A stretch of 64,000 bases of DNA from Modestobacter excelsi (GCF_005930495.1 NZ_SJEX01000008.1:41125-105124); one strand, 5' to 3'; shown: positions 1-9,691, counted from the stretch's first letter. The notes: generated from the sequence alone by a model not told the origin. Program-made: numbers and translations.

Positions 1-1
1 C

Positions 2-670
2 ATGGCACTCACCCGCAACGAGCTCGCCGCCCGCGCCGCCCTCGAGCTGGAGGACGGCCAGTACGTCAACCTCGGCATCGGGATGCCGACGCTCGTGCCC
101 AACTACGTGCCCGACGGCGTGCACGTGGTGCTGCACAGCGAGAACGGCATCCTCGGCGTCGGCCCCTACCCCTTCGAGGGCGAGGAGGACGCCGACCTGA
201 TCAACGCCGGCAAGGAGACCGTCACGATCCTGCCGGGCGCGAGCTTCTTCGACTCCTCGATGTCCTTCGGCATCATCCGCGGCGGTGCCCTCGACCTCGC
301 CATCCTCGGCGCCATGCAGGTCAACCCCCGCGGTGACCTGGCCAACTGGCTCATCCCCGGCAAGATGGTCAACGGCATGGGCGGCGCGATGGACCTGGTG
401 CAGGGCGCCAAGCGGGTGATCGTGATGATGGAGCACGTCGCCCGGGACGGGTCGCCGAAGATCGTCGAGGAGTGCACCCTGCCGTTGACCGGCAAGGCGT
501 GCGTCGACCGGATCATCACCGACCTGGCCGTCATCGACGTCACCGAGACGGGCCTGGTGCTGCGTGAGGTGGCCCCGGGCAGCACCGTCGAGGAGGTGGT
601 CGCCGCCACCGGCGCTGCCCTGCAGGTCAGCGGCGACGTGCCGACGACGACCCTCCCGGCTGCGGTGTGA
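2..670 (+). CDS. scoB: 3-oxoacid CoA-transferase subunit B
   Basis: Beta subunit of a succinyl-CoA (or adipyl-CoA) : 3-oxoacid CoA-transferase, which moves CoA between a dicarboxylic acid and acetoacetate or 3-oxoadipate. The glycine-rich GIGMPTLV stretch (residues 25-32) and the SENGILG motif carry the family catalytic glutamate (Glu47). The motifs [16 protein letters not shown] and [14 protein letters not shown] are typical. At 222 residues the protein is full length for subunit B. The ATG lies at base 2, so subunit A should lie immediately upstream, outside the window, and any ribosome site is not visible. The substrate (ketone body or beta-ketoadipate) cannot be decided from this subunit alone. 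Confidence 0.93.
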   Translation: MALTRNELAARAALELEDGQYVNLGIGMPTLVPNYVPDGVHVVLHSENGILGVGPYPFEGEEDADLINAGKETVTILPGASFFDSSMSFGIIRGGALDLAILGAMQVNPRGDLANWLIPGKMVNGMGGAMDLVQGAKRVIVMMEHVARDGSPKIVEECTLPLTGKACVDRIITDLAVIDVTETGLVLREVAPGSTVEEVVAATGAALQVSGDVPTTTLPAAV

Positions 671-672
671 GG

Positions 673-731
673 AAGGACCCCCCTGCCCCCCACGCCTCGC
701 ACGCTCGGCGCGGGCCCCTGCAGGGGGGCCG
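673..731. repeat. Dispersed bulged-hairpin repeat, copy 1
   Basis: The element starts two bases after the scoB stop codon. Bases 675-686 pair with 720-730 as an 11-bp stem with one bulged A at 677, closing a 33-base loop. The reverse complement of the loop is nearly the same as the loop of the copy at 55635-55693, although the stem sequences differ. It may act as a 3' end or terminator structure for scoB. Confidence 0.75.
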
Positions 732-755
732 TACACGGTGCAGGAACGAAGGTCG

Positions 756-1577
756 ATGACCTTCTCCGTCATCGCCCGGGACGCCGCCACCGGTGACCTG
801 GGCATCGCCGTCTCCTCCTGCATCCTGGCGGTCGGCCGGGCGGTGCCGACCGTGCGTCCCGGGGTCGGCGTCATCGCCGTCCAGGCCCGCAGCCGGCGCG
901 GGCTGGGCGCCTCGCTGCTGGCCGGGCTCGCCGAGGGCCGCTCGCCGCAGGAGCTGGTGCGGCACGCCTCGCACGCCGCGGAGGACGTCGACCGGCAGAT
1001 CGCCGTGCTCGACGCCACCGGGCAGGTCGCCGCCGACACCGGCCGCGGGTCGCTGCCGGCCAGCGGCCACCTGCTCGGTGAGGGCTTCAGCGTGCAGGGC
1101 AACATGCTCGCCTCCCCCGACGTGCTGCCGGCCATGTCGGCCGCGTGCGCCGCGGCGGGCGGGTCGCTCGCCGACCGGCTGCTGGCGGCGCTGACCGCGG
1201 GCCAGGACGCCGGTGGGGACCTGCGCGGCCGGCAGTCCGCCGCCCTGCAGGTGGTCACCGGCCACCCGGCCACCGCCGACGACGACGGCGTCCGGGTGGA
1301 CCTGCGGGTCGACGACTCCGGCGACCCGGTCGCGCAGCTGCGGATGCTGCGCAACCTGCAGCGCGCCTACGACGAGCGCGACTACGAGACCCTCGCCGTC
1401 TTCGCCCCCGAGGGCGCCCGCGACCTCTATGCGGCGCTGGCCGCGTCCCGCCGCGGCGACCGGGCAGCGGCACGCACGGCGCTGGAGGCGGTGCGCACCC
1501 GGCCGGGCTGGTCGACGTGGCTGGCCTCGATGGCGGGTGACTCCCGGCTGTCGGCGGTCTCCCAGCTGCTGGACTGA
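756..1577 (+). CDS. DUF1028 family protein (Ntn-hydrolase-like fold)
   Basis: A 273-residue protein of the DUF1028 family, whose members have an N-terminal-nucleophile hydrolase-like fold and unproven function. The ATG at 756 was chosen because the mature N-terminus would be Thr2 (MTFSVIARD), as in the family, and because AGGAACGAAGG lies just upstream; the open frame runs back to 564 only as overlap with scoB. Diagnostic stretches are GDLGIAVSS near the start, VGVIAVQA, and GFSVQGNMLA near residue 115. The C-terminal part (about residues 190-273) is alpha-helical in character and includes LRMLRNLQRAYDERDYE. Nothing nearby indicates a substrate. Confidence 0.85.
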   Translation: MTFSVIARDAATGDLGIAVSSCILAVGRAVPTVRPGVGVIAVQARSRRGLGASLLAGLAEGRSPQELVRHASHAAEDVDRQIAVLDATGQVAADTGRGSLPASGHLLGEGFSVQGNMLASPDVLPAMSAACAAAGGSLADRLLAALTAGQDAGGDLRGRQSAALQVVTGHPATADDDGVRVDLRVDDSGDPVAQLRMLRNLQRAYDERDYETLAVFAPEGARDLYAALAASRRGDRAAARTALEAVRTRPGWSTWLASMAGDSRLSAVSQLLD

Positions 1578-1596
1578 CCCGGGCGGACCGCCCGGG
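1578..1596 (+). terminator. Possible short terminator hairpin
   Basis: CCCGGGC pairs with GCCCGGG around a 5-base loop, directly after the DUF1028 stop codon. There is no T-run, so the assignment rests on position and stem only. The rest of the gap to 1802 holds no gene I can support. Confidence 0.4.
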
Positions 1597-1692
1597 CGCC
1601 TGCTCCCGGCGACACGTCTGGGGCACAGCGCGGCCAGTGGGACGGCAGGGTCCTGCTGGGCCCGTCAGCGCTGCTGCCGCTGTGTCGGACGA

Positions 1693-1698
1693 CCTACG
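1693..1698 (+). promoter_or_regulatory. Candidate -10 box TACGCT for the GT87 gene
   Basis: TACGCT matches the actinobacterial TANNNT -10 pattern and lies about 100 bases upstream of the preferred TTG start at 1802. A promoter here would fall inside the longer open frame that begins at 1637, which favours the later start. No clear -35 box was seen. Confidence 0.35.
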
Positions 1699-1801
1699 CT
1701 CCGCCGCAGAAGACAGCGGTGCAGCCGGCCCGTTCCGGAGCGATGCACCCGCCGCCGGCGCCGGAGTCCCGGCCGCGGTCCAGCCCACCTCAGGAGACCC
1801 C

Positions 1802-3199
1802 TTGCGTCGATGGCTCTGGCCCGCCCTGGCTGCGGCGGCTTTCGTCCTCTACAACGTGCAGCACTGGTGGGACGCCCCGGGTGACGACTGGTCGTCGATC
1901 TGGGTGGGGGCCGCCATGGTGGCCGGTGGCCGAGCCGATCTCCTGTACACCATCGACCCCGACCGCTTCACCGACGTCGGGGACCCGGCAGCCTGGTCGG
2001 CGTTCGCCGAGGTGGTGGGCCGGCAGACGCTGGGGCACCCGTACGTGCACGAGCCCGGGTTCGCCTACGCGCTCAGCGTCCTGGCCGGCCCCGGCTCGTG
2101 GTCGACGTCCCTGCACGTGCTGCTGGTGCTCGACGTGCTCGCCCTCGTGGGCATCACCTGGATCGTGGGGCGCACGTGGGCTCCGGTCCTGCTCCAGCCG
2201 GTGCCCTTCGCCGTCACCCTGCTCGTCCTGTCGCTCAGCGAGCCCGTCCGGTACGGGCTCTGGCTCGGCCAGACGACGCCCCTCATCCTGCTGCTGACGA
2301 TCGGGGCCGTGGCCCTGGCGCGGCGCCACCCCGTGCTCGCCGGCCTGCTGCTGGCCATCCCGGTGTCCATCAAGATCACGCCGGTGCTGATCGCAGGCTG
2401 GTGGCTCCTCGACCGCCGCCGTCGCACGGCCCTGCTGGGTCTGCTCGGGGGCCTCGCCGGGCTGGCGCTGGTGCAGCTGGTCCTCGTCGACCGGAGCGTG
2501 GTGACGGCGTTCGTCACCGCTCTCCGGCACGTGCAACGCACCACGACGACGGGCTTCTCCAACCAGAGCCTGATCGCCTGGCTCGAGGACCTCCACGTGA
2601 CCGACCCCCAGGGCAGCTACCCCACGCTGGAGGTCACCGGTTGGGTCAGCGCACTGTCCACCGGTCTGCTGGTGGTGGTCGTCGTCGCCGTGCTGTCCCG
2701 CGCCGTCCGGATGCAGCGCGCGGGCATCGACGCGGAGCGCTTCGCCGCCGCCGGCCTGCTCACCGCCAGCCTGCCCTTCACGTCCCTGTCCTGGACCCAC
2801 TACTGCGTGCTGCTCCTCGTGCCGGCCGCCGTCCTCGTCTCCGCAGCGCGGTCGGGAGCCGGCCGCTGGCCGTACCTGGCCGTCGCCGTCCTCGTCGCGC
2901 TGAACATGCAGCCGCTGGCCGTGGACGGGCCGTCCAACCTCGCGACCCCCGACGTGCTCATCCGCTCCCACCTGTTGGCCGCGCTGGTCGCGCTGGTGGC
3001 GGTCCTCGCGCTCCCCGCGCGCGTGTGGGGCCAGGCGGCGGCACGACCGGACGCGGAGGACGGCGCTGGGACCAGCCCCGTGACCGAGCCGCTCACGCCG
3101 ATCGCGACGACCCGCGACGACGGCGCGCCGGGCGCCCCCGACCCCGTGGTCCCCAGTCCGCCCGCACCGCTGGTCACCCAGGGGCGGTCACTCGGCTGA
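1802..3199 (+). CDS. GT87-type membrane glycosyltransferase (DUF2029)
   Basis: Polytopic membrane protein with about ten hydrophobic segments, resembling GT87 polyprenol-phosphate-mannose dependent mannosyltransferases of actinobacteria. Seen features are DDWSSIWVGAAMV after the first segment (a likely extracytoplasmic acidic site), GLWLGQTTPLILLL, the lysine-containing IPVSIKITPVLIAGWWLL and SNQSLIAW, all characteristic of the family. The frame opens at 1637, but TTG 1802 has an AGGAG five bases upstream and begins just before the first membrane segment, giving 465 residues. The C-terminal 50 residues are a Pro/Ala-rich cytoplasmic-looking tail. Its neighbours, a lipoprotein and a secreted repeat protein on the same strand, suggest a role in cell-envelope glycan or glycoprotein assembly; that is an inference. 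Confidence 0.75.
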   Translation: MRRWLWPALAAAAFVLYNVQHWWDAPGDDWSSIWVGAAMVAGGRADLLYTIDPDRFTDVGDPAAWSAFAEVVGRQTLGHPYVHEPGFAYALSVLAGPGSWSTSLHVLLVLDVLALVGITWIVGRTWAPVLLQPVPFAVTLLVLSLSEPVRYGLWLGQTTPLILLLTIGAVALARRHPVLAGLLLAIPVSIKITPVLIAGWWLLDRRRRTALLGLLGGLAGLALVQLVLVDRSVVTAFVTALRHVQRTTTTGFSNQSLIAWLEDLHVTDPQGSYPTLEVTGWVSALSTGLLVVVVVAVLSRAVRMQRAGIDAERFAAAGLLTASLPFTSLSWTHYCVLLLVPAAVLVSAARSGAGRWPYLAVAVLVALNMQPLAVDGPSNLATPDVLIRSHLLAALVALVAVLALPARVWGQAAARPDAEDGAGTSPVTEPLTPIATTRDDGAPGAPDPVVPSPPAPLVTQGRSLG

Positions 3200-3446
3200 G
3201 CAGGCAGCTCCCGAGGCGGGCGTCTCGCCGGTCGTGGGCTGTGCTCGCACCACGGCAACCGGTCACGTCGCCGTCCTGACGCGCCGATGACCCACCCGGG
3301 GCTCGGCTCCGCCCAGTTCCCGACCCAACGCAACGCAGAGGCCGCAACCGGACGACCCCGGACGGCGACACCGGCAGGGGTCGTGGACGACTCGCTGCGG
3401 CAACGGGCCGCTACCGGTGCCGCTCCTGCCTGATCGAGGAGAAACC

Positions 3447-3992
3447 GTGCCCCCAGTCCCACGTCGATGGTTCGTCCCCGCGCTCGCGCTCACCGCGGCT
3501 GCGGTGCTCGGTGCGTGCGGGGCCGCACAGGCCCCGGAAGCCACCGAGGCCCCCACCGGCACGCCCGCTGCAGCCTCCTCCGCCGTCGGGGCTGCGGGTG
3601 CCGGTGACCCGGCCGACCCCGCGCCGGGCTCGACGCTGGAGACCGGACCACCGTCCGCCGTGGCGACCGATGAGCCGGTGACCGTGACGAACGGGCAGGC
3701 GTCCGTCAGCCTCACCTTCGCCGACTGGGACGACGCCACCGGTTCGGTCCAGGCCGGGGGCTTCGTCAGCGGTCTCGTCGAGTCCGGCGGACGCTGCACC
3801 CTGACCCTGACCCAGGGCACCGACGAGGTGACCGCGGAGACCGACGGCACACCCGACGCCACGACGACGCTCTGCACCGGCCTCGAGATCGCCGGCGCCG
3901 ACCTCGCCTCCGGCACCTGGGCAGCGGTGCTGAGCTACGCCTCGGACGAGGCAACGGGCGCTTCCGACAGCGTCCCCGTGGTGGTCCCATGA
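3447..3992 (+). CDS. Small secreted lipoprotein, unknown function
   Basis: A 181-residue lipoprotein. The GTG at 3447 follows GAGGAGAAACC, a strong ribosome site; starting there gives a short basic N-terminus (PRRW), a hydrophobic core and the lipobox LGAC with the lipidated cysteine at residue 24. Residues 25-75 are an Ala/Pro/Thr-rich linker. The remaining domain (about 80-181) is beta-rich in character with two cysteines, one in GGRCTLTLT and one in TTTLCTGLEI, that could form a disulfide. No family was recognised. Its stop overlaps the start of the LGFP-repeat gene (ATGA), so the two are probably co-translated and may work together at the cell surface. Confidence 0.8.
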   Translation: MPPVPRRWFVPALALTAAAVLGACGAAQAPEATEAPTGTPAAASSAVGAAGAGDPADPAPGSTLETGPPSAVATDEPVTVTNGQASVSLTFADWDDATGSVQAGGFVSGLVESGGRCTLTLTQGTDEVTAETDGTPDATTTLCTGLEIAGADLASGTWAAVLSYASDEATGASDSVPVVVP

Positions 3993-6589
3993 CGGCGCGC
4001 CCCGACGTCCGCCGGTCCGCGCTCCCCCTCGTCGCCGTCCTGGCGGTGATCACCGTCCTGCTGATCGCCCCCTGGGCTGCGGGACCTGCCACGGTCGGCC
4101 CGAGCGAGCCGGACCTGGCGCTCGCTGCCGACACCAGCCAGTTCCAGGCCGGCAACATCATCAGCGACGACCTGTTCTTCGACGGCAGGGCGATGTCCGC
4201 CGCCGACGTGCAGTCCTTCCTGGGCACCAAGGGCCGCAGCTGCACCAGCCGCTGCCTCAAGGACTTCCGCCAGGACACCGTCAACAAGGCCGCGGACGCC
4301 TACTGCGGCGGCTACGCCGGGGCGCCCGGGGAGACCGCCGCGTGGATCATCGCGAAGGTCGGCCAGACCTGCGGGGTCAGCCAGCGCGTCCTGCTGGTGA
4401 TCATGCAGAAGGAGCAGTCGCTCGTCACCGGGAACGGCACGGACAGCCGGTACCGCAGCGCCCTGGGCTTCGGCTGCCCGGACACGGCGGCCTGCGACAG
4501 CCAGTACTACGGGTTCTTCAACCAGGTGTTCAACGCCGCGCGACAGTACAAGGTCTACGCGTCGAACCCGACGCGCTACAACTACCGGGCCGGGGTGACC
4601 CGGGCGGTGCTCTACAACCCGACTGCCGCGTGCGGCAGCAGCCCGGTCTACATCGCCAACCAGGCGACGGCCGGGCTGTACAACTACACGCCCTACCAGC
4701 CCAACGCCGCTGCACTGGCGGCCGGCTACGGTGCCGCCGAACCCTGCGGGGCCTACGGCAACCGGAACTTCTGGCTGTACTACACCGACTGGTACGGCTC
4801 GACCCAGTCCCCTGGCGGCAACGCCGTCGTCGTCCGGGCCACCGCGCTCAACGGCGCGCTGGGTTCGGCGACCTCCGCGGTCGTCTGCGGGCTGCGGGAC
4901 GGCGGGTGCTTCCAGCACTTCCAGACCGGCTCGATCTACTGGTCCGCAGGCACCGGCGCCCGGGTCGTGAAGGGGGCCATCCGCGACCGGTGGGCTGCAC
5001 AGGGCTGGGAGGGCGGCTCACTGGGCTACCCGACCGGCGAGGAGATCTGCGGGCTGCGCAACGCCGGCTGCCTGCAGACGTTCCAGGGCGGGTCGATGTA
5101 CTGGTCCGGCAGCTCCGGCGCCCACTCGGTGTCGGGTGCGATCGCCACCGCCTGGGGCCTCCAGAAGTGGGAGACGGGCGCGCTGGGCTATCCCACCGGC
5201 AACGAGATCTGCGGGCTGCGCGACGGCGGCTGCCTGCAGACGTTCCAGGGCGGGTCGATGTACTGGTCCCTCTCCAGCGGCGCGCACAGCGTCGTCGGCG
5301 AGGTCCTCGCCAAGTGGGGTGCGGCCAGGTGGGAGGCCGGCGCGCTCGGCTACCCGACCAAGGACAGCTTCTGCGGCCTGCGGAGCGCCGGCTGCTTCGG
5401 CGAGTTCCAGGGGGGCTCGATCTACTGGACGTCGACCACCGGGGCGCACGTCGTGTCCGGCGCAGTGCTCACCAAGTGGGCCGGCCTCAGGTGGGAGACC
5501 AGCGCGCTGGGCTACCCCACCAAGGACACGGTCTGCGGCCTGAAGGACAGCGGCTGCTACGCGGAGTTCCAGAACGGGGCGATCTACTCCTCGGTGAAGT
5601 CCGGCACCCACGTGGTCAGCGGTGCGGTTCGCGACCGGTGGGCGGCACAGGGCTGGGAGACCGGCCCGCTGGGCTACCCGACCAAGGACACCTTCTGCGG
5701 GCTGGCCGCCGCCGGCTGCTTCGGCGAGTTCCAGGGCGGGTCGGTCTACTGGACCACTGCCACCGGTGCGCGGGTGGTCAGCGGCAAGGTGCTCACCACC
5801 TGGGCGGCACAGGGCTGGGAGACCGGCGGCCTCGGCTATCCCACCGCGGACACGGTCTGCGGCCTGGTGGGCGGTGGCTGCTCCGGCACGTTCCAGGGCG
5901 GGGCGGTCTACTCCTCCCCGGCCGGGACGTTCGTCGTCACCGGCCAGGCACTCACCACCTGGAGCGCGCAGGGTGGGGTGGACGGCAGCCTGGGCTACCC
6001 GACCCGGGACGCGTTCTGCGGGTTGCGGTCGAGCGGCTGCTTCCAGGACTTCACGGGCGGGTCGGTCTACTGGACCCCGACGACCGGTGCGCACGTCGTC
6101 AGCGGCGTCACCAGGACGGCGTGGGGCGCCTCGGGGTGGGAGCTCGGAGCTCTCGGCTACCCCACCGCCGACCAGGTCTGCGGCCTCCCCGGCGGCGGTT
6201 GCTCCCAGCAGTTCCAGGGCGGGAGCGTCACCGGGACGCCGGCCACCGGTGCCCACGCGGTCTCCGGCGCGATCGGCACCGTGTGGACGACGGCAGGCCA
6301 GGAGAAGGGCGCGCTCGGGTACCCGACCCGTGACGTGTTCTGCGGCCTGACCCGCAACGGTTGCTTCCAGGACTTCCAGAACGGCTCCGTGTACACCACG
6401 CCGACCGCGGGCACGCACGCGGTCAGCGGTGCCATCCGGACGTACTGGGGCACCCAGGGCTGGGAGCTGGGGGCTCTGGGTTACCCGATCGGGGACGCGG
6501 CGACCTCATCCGGCGAGATCACCCAGCGCTTCGAGGGTGCCACCGTGGTGCAGGACCGCGCCTCGGGGGCGGTCACCACCCGGCGCTGA
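3989..6589 (+). CDS. Secreted LGFP-repeat protein with lysozyme-like N-terminal domain
   Basis: An 866-residue secreted protein. Residues 1-35 look like a signal or anchor segment. Residues 50-272 form a cysteine-rich domain with VLLVIMQKEQSLVT; Glu142 sits where lysozyme-like or transglycosylase enzymes place a catalytic acid, but this is only a resemblance. Residues 273-866 hold about eleven repeats of about 54 residues (162 bp), each with L-G-Y-P-T, a CGLRxxGC cysteine pair, FQGGS and a YWS-type strand. They belong to the LGFP family found in wall-associated proteins of mycolata and other actinobacteria and thought to bind the envelope. The cysteine pair in nearly every unit suggests intra-repeat disulfides. 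A second protein with the same variant of repeat lies at 21672-25391. Confidence 0.85.
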   Translation: MTARPDVRRSALPLVAVLAVITVLLIAPWAAGPATVGPSEPDLALAADTSQFQAGNIISDDLFFDGRAMSAADVQSFLGTKGRSCTSRCLKDFRQDTVNKAADAYCGGYAGAPGETAAWIIAKVGQTCGVSQRVLLVIMQKEQSLVTGNGTDSRYRSALGFGCPDTAACDSQYYGFFNQVFNAARQYKVYASNPTRYNYRAGVTRAVLYNPTAACGSSPVYIANQATAGLYNYTPYQPNAAALAAGYGAAEPCGAYGNRNFWLYYTDWYGSTQSPGGNAVVVRATALNGALGSATSAVVCGLRDGGCFQHFQTGSIYWSAGTGARVVKGAIRDRWAAQGWEGGSLGYPTGEEICGLRNAGCLQTFQGGSMYWSGSSGAHSVSGAIATAWGLQKWETGALGYPTGNEICGLRDGGCLQTFQGGSMYWSLSSGAHSVVGEVLAKWGAARWEAGALGYPTKDSFCGLRSAGCFGEFQGGSIYWTSTTGAHVVSGAVLTKWAGLRWETSALGYPTKDTVCGLKDSGCYAEFQNGAIYSSVKSGTHVVSGAVRDRWAAQGWETGPLGYPTKDTFCGLAAAGCFGEFQGGSVYWTTATGARVVSGKVLTTWAAQGWETGGLGYPTADTVCGLVGGGCSGTFQGGAVYSSPAGTFVVTGQALTTWSAQGGVDGSLGYPTRDAFCGLRSSGCFQDFTGGSVYWTPTTGAHVVSGVTRTAWGASGWELGALGYPTADQVCGLPGGGCSQQFQGGSVTGTPATGAHAVSGAIGTVWTTAGQEKGALGYPTRDVFCGLTRNGCFQDFQNGSVYTTPTAGTHAVSGAIRTYWGTQGWELGALGYPIGDAATSSGEITQRFEGATVVQDRASGAVTTRR

Positions 6590-6606
6590 CCGGCAGCGGA
6601 CACGAC

Positions 6607-6640
6607 AGCGGGGCCCGGTCCGGTCGGACCGGGCCCCGCT
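6607..6640. terminator. Perfect bidirectional hairpin terminator
   Basis: A flawless 15-bp stem (6607-6621 with 6626-6640) closes a 4-base GGTC loop. It lies between two convergent genes, the LGFP-repeat protein ending at 6589 and fadE25 ending at 6657, where a two-way terminator is expected. T-runs are absent, as is common in GC-rich actinobacteria. Confidence 0.85.
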
Positions 6641-6656
6641 CTGTTCGTCCGATGCC

Positions 6657-7811
6657 CTACCTCAGCAGACTCCGCGCGATCACCATGCGCTGCACCTGGT
6701 TGGTGCCCTCGTAGATCTGGGTGATCTTCGCGTCGCGCATCATCCGCTCGACCGGAAAGTCCTGGGTGTAGCCGGCCCCGCCGAACAGCTGGACGGCGTC
6801 GGTGGTGACCTGCATGGCGACGTCGGAGGCGAACGCCTTGGCCGAGGCCGACACCATGGTCAGGTCGGGGCCGCCCTGCTCCCCACGCGCGGCGGCGACG
6901 TAGACCAGGTGGCGGGCCGCCTCGATCTTCATCGCCATGTCGGCGAGCATGAACTGCACGCCCTGGAAGTCCGAGACCGCCGAGCCGAACTGGCGGCGGT
7001 CCTTGGTGTAGGCGATCGCGGCGTCCAGCGCGCCCTGCGCCACGCCGACGGCCTGGGCACCGATGGTCGGCCGGGTGAAGTCCAGCGTGCGGAGTGCGGT
7101 TTTGAAGCCGGTGCCGGGCTCACCGACGACCCGGTCGGCCGGGATGGTGCAGTCGGTGAAGTAGAGCTCGCAGGTCGGCGAGCCCTTGATGCCCATCTTC
7201 TTCTCCTTGGGGCCGACGGCGAAGCCCGGGTCGTCGCGGTGGACGACGAAGGCGGAGATGCCGTTCGCGCCCTTGTCCGGGTCGGTCACCGCCATGACGG
7301 TGAACCACTCGGAGACGCTGGCGTTGGTGATCCACGCCTTGGTGCCGTTGAGCACCCAGCTGTCACCCTCGCGCCGGGCGCGGGTGCGCATCGATGCCGC
7401 GTCCGAGCCGGCCTCGCGCTCGGAGAGGCCGTAGCTGATCATCGCCTCGCCGGCGGCGATCGAGGGCAGCACCCGCTGCTTGAGGTCCTCCGACGCCGAC
7501 AGGATCACCGGCACCGAGCCGAGCTTGTTGACCGCGGGGACCAGCGAGGCGCTCACGTCGACCCGGGCCACCTCCTCGATGACGATGCAGGTGGCGATCG
7601 CGTCGGCGCCCTCGCCGCCGTAGGCCTCGGGGATGTGCGTGGCGTGGAAGCCCGCGGCGGTGAGGGCCTTCTGCGCCTCGACCGGATAGCGGGAGTCGGC
7701 GTCCACCTCCGCGGCGTAGGGGGCGATCTCCCGCTCGGCGATCTCGCGGACCGCCTCCCGGACAGCCTCGTGCTCCTCGGTCAGCGCGTACAGCCCAGCG
7801 TTGTTACCCAC
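6657..7811 (-). CDS. fadE25: Acyl-CoA dehydrogenase, FadE25-like
   Basis: FAD-dependent acyl-CoA dehydrogenase of 384 residues that introduces the alpha-beta double bond into an acyl-CoA. The classic motifs are present: [10 protein letters not shown] in the variant [14 protein letters not shown], the WITNAS FAD/substrate region, and the C-terminal [14 protein letters not shown] with the catalytic glutamate. The sequence closely resembles M. tuberculosis FadE25 as I recall it, and the neighbouring purE and purK match that locus, which supports the symbol. It starts with GTG at 7811, 42 bases after purE, so it is probably transcribed with purK and purE. The physiological substrate is unknown. 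Confidence 0.93.
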   Translation of the reverse strand: MGNNAGLYALTEEHEAVREAVREIAEREIAPYAAEVDADSRYPVEAQKALTAAGFHATHIPEAYGGEGADAIATCIVIEEVARVDVSASLVPAVNKLGSVPVILSASEDLKQRVLPSIAAGEAMISYGLSEREAGSDAASMRTRARREGDSWVLNGTKAWITNASVSEWFTVMAVTDPDKGANGISAFVVHRDDPGFAVGPKEKKMGIKGSPTCELYFTDCTIPADRVVGEPGTGFKTALRTLDFTRPTIGAQAVGVAQGALDAAIAYTKDRRQFGSAVSDFQGVQFMLADMAMKIEAARHLVYVAAARGEQGGPDLTMVSASAKAFASDVAMQVTTDAVQLFGGAGYTQDFPVERMMRDAKITQIYEGTNQVQRMVIARSLLR

Positions 7812-7853
7812 GGGTAGATGCTAGGCCGACGACGCACTGTCGGGGAAGCCGCC

Positions 7854-8366
7854 TCACCCTCCCGGCGGGGGATCGACGCGGGCCTGCAGCGCGGCGTCGC
7901 GGGCGAGCACGGACTCGGCCAGGTCGGTCTGGAAGCGGGTGACCGCCGCGCGCAGCCGGTCGTCGCCGGCGGCCAGGATCCGCACCGCCAGCAGCCCGGC
8001 GTTGCGGCCGCCGCCGATGGAGACGGTGGCCACCGGCACCCCGGCGGGCATCTGCACGATGGACAGCAGGCTGTCCAGGCCGTCGAGCCGGTCCAGCGGC
8101 CGCGGGACGCCGATGACCGGCAGCGGGGTCGCCGCCGCGATCATGCCCGGCAGGTGGGCGGCTCCCCCGGCGCCGGCGATCATCACCCGCAGGCCCCGGT
8201 CGGCGGCGCTCTCGGCGTAGTCGAGCATCCGCCGCGGTGTCCGGTGCGCGGAGACGACGTGCGCCTCGAAGGGGACGTCGAACTCCCGCAGCGCCTGGGC
8301 GGCGGGCTCCATCATCGGCCAGTCCGAGTCGCTGCCCATGACGATGCCGACGATCGGGTCGCTCAC
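7854..8366 (-). CDS. purE: N5-carboxyaminoimidazole ribonucleotide mutase
   Basis: Class I PurE, which converts N5-CAIR to CAIR in purine synthesis. The nucleotide-binding MGSDSDWP near the N-terminus, SAHRTP and the glycine-rich [13 protein letters not shown] are all intact, including the catalytic His in SAHRTP. The protein is 170 residues, the usual bacterial size. GTG at 8366 is preceded by GAGGAG at a good distance. It follows purK by nine bases, so the two consecutive enzymes are co-expressed. Confidence 0.96.
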   Translation of the reverse strand: MSDPIVGIVMGSDSDWPMMEPAAQALREFDVPFEAHVVSAHRTPRRMLDYAESAADRGLRVMIAGAGGAAHLPGMIAAATPLPVIGVPRPLDRLDGLDSLLSIVQMPAGVPVATVSIGGGRNAGLLAVRILAAGDDRLRAAVTRFQTDLAESVLARDAALQARVDPPPGG

Positions 8367-8375
8367 GGGGACTCC

Positions 8376-9581
8376 TCAGTGCTCGTCGTCGAAGGCGAAC
8401 GCCGGATCGACCACACCGTCGGCGAGGTAGCGGGCCGCGGCGACCGCGCGGGTGCGCACCTCGGCCAGGTCCTCGCCGAGGGCGGTGACGTGCCCGAGCT
8501 TGCGACCGCGGCGCTGGCCCTTGCCGTACCAGTGCAGCTTCACATCTGGCCAGTGCGCCATCAGGTGGTGCACCCGCTCGTCGAGCGACGGGCCGGCCCA
8601 GTCGGCGTCGGCCGTGGCGCCGCCGAGCACGTTGGCCATGACGACGACCGGGGCGGTCATCGCGGTGGAGCCCAGCGGGTAGTCCAGGACGGCGCGGAGG
8701 TGCTGCTCGAACTGGCTGGTCCGGGCACCCTCGATGGTCCAGTGCCCGGAGTTGTGCGGCCGCATGGCCAGCTCGTTGACGACGATGCCCTCCGCGGTCT
8801 GGAACAGCTCGACGGCGAGCATGCCGACCACGCCCAGCCGGTCGGCGATCCGGACGGCCAGTTCCTGGGCAGCGGTGGCGAGCTCGTCGGGCAGGCCGGG
8901 AGCCGGCGCGTAGACCTCGTTGCACACGCCGTCGCGCTGCACGGTCTCCACCACCGGCCAGACGGCGACCTGCCCGAACGGCGACCGGGCCACCTGCGCG
9001 GCGAGCTCGCGGACCATGGCCACCCGTTCCTCGGCCAGCAACGGACCGTGCTGCTCGAGGAGGTCGGCCGCCTCGTCCGGGCCGTCGATGACGAACACGC
9101 CCTTGCCGTCGTAGCCGCCCCGGGGCGTCTTGAGCACGACCGGCCAGCCGACCTCGTCGGCGAAGGCGGCGACCTGGTGGACCGTGCGCACCTCGGCCCA
9201 GGCCGGCTGCGGCTCCCCAGCCTCGGCCAGTGCCCGGCGCAGCACCAGCTTGTCCTGCGCGTGGACCAGGGCGGCCGGTCCCGGCGCGACCCGGTGACCG
9301 GCGGCCTCGAGCGCGCGCAGGTGCTCGGTGGGCACGTGCTCGTGGTCGAAGGTGACCACCGTGGCGCCCTCGGCGAGGCGGCGCAGGTCGGCCAGCTCAC
9401 GGTGGTCACCGAGCTGGACGTCGGCGGCGGCCAGGGCGGCGGACTCCGTGGGGTCGCCGGCCAGCACCCGGAGCGACTGCCCCAGCGCGATCGCCGCCTG
9501 GTGGGTCATCCGGGAGAGCTGCCCGCCGCCGACCATCGCGACGACGGGAAGTCCGGTCGTCGGCTGGAGCGGCGCGTTCAT
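8376..9581 (-). CDS. purK: N5-carboxyaminoimidazole ribonucleotide synthase
   Basis: ATP-grasp enzyme that carboxylates AIR with bicarbonate and ATP to give N5-CAIR, the substrate of the adjacent PurE. The N-terminal [12 protein letters not shown] begins a Rossmann-like domain; [12 protein letters not shown] is the ATP-grasp glycine-rich loop, and ELFQT and [14 protein letters not shown] supply metal and substrate contacts. The open frame extends to 9776, but ATG 9581 gives the normal 401 residues and has a TAGGCT -10 box seven bases upstream, indicating a leaderless transcript. Confidence 0.95.
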   Translation of the reverse strand: MNAPLQPTTGLPVVAMVGGGQLSRMTHQAAIALGQSLRVLAGDPTESAALAAADVQLGDHRELADLRRLAEGATVVTFDHEHVPTEHLRALEAAGHRVAPGPAALVHAQDKLVLRRALAEAGEPQPAWAEVRTVHQVAAFADEVGWPVVLKTPRGGYDGKGVFVIDGPDEAADLLEQHGPLLAEERVAMVRELAAQVARSPFGQVAVWPVVETVQRDGVCNEVYAPAPGLPDELATAAQELAVRIADRLGVVGMLAVELFQTAEGIVVNELAMRPHNSGHWTIEGARTSQFEQHLRAVLDYPLGSTAMTAPVVVMANVLGGATADADWAGPSLDERVHHLMAHWPDVKLHWYGKGQRRGRKLGHVTALGEDLAEVRTRAVAAARYLADGVVDPAFAFDDEH

Positions 9582-9588
9582 GGTGGTC

Positions 9589-9594
9589 AGCCTA
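9589..9594 (-). promoter_or_regulatory. -10 box TAGGCT for leaderless purK transcript
   Basis: TAGGCT reads on the minus strand and ends seven bases before the purK ATG; no ribosome site intervenes. Confidence 0.55.
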
Positions 9595-9691
9595 GTGAGG
9601 CCCCTCCCGCCTCCTCCGCGGTCCCACCGGTGGTGCGACCGCGGCCGGCGCCGTCGGTCGCGGTGACGCGACCGAACAGCGGTGGGCTCCT

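Noticed and set aside
1637..1801. Longer N-terminus for the GT87 protein
   Set aside because: No ribosome site at 1637, the added 55 residues are low complexity, and TTG 1802 has a well-placed AGGAG.
4870..6500. Regular 162-bp repeats considered as a CRISPR-like or satellite array
   Set aside because: They are in frame and encode LGFP-type protein units with cysteine pairs; there are no short constant repeats with unique spacers.
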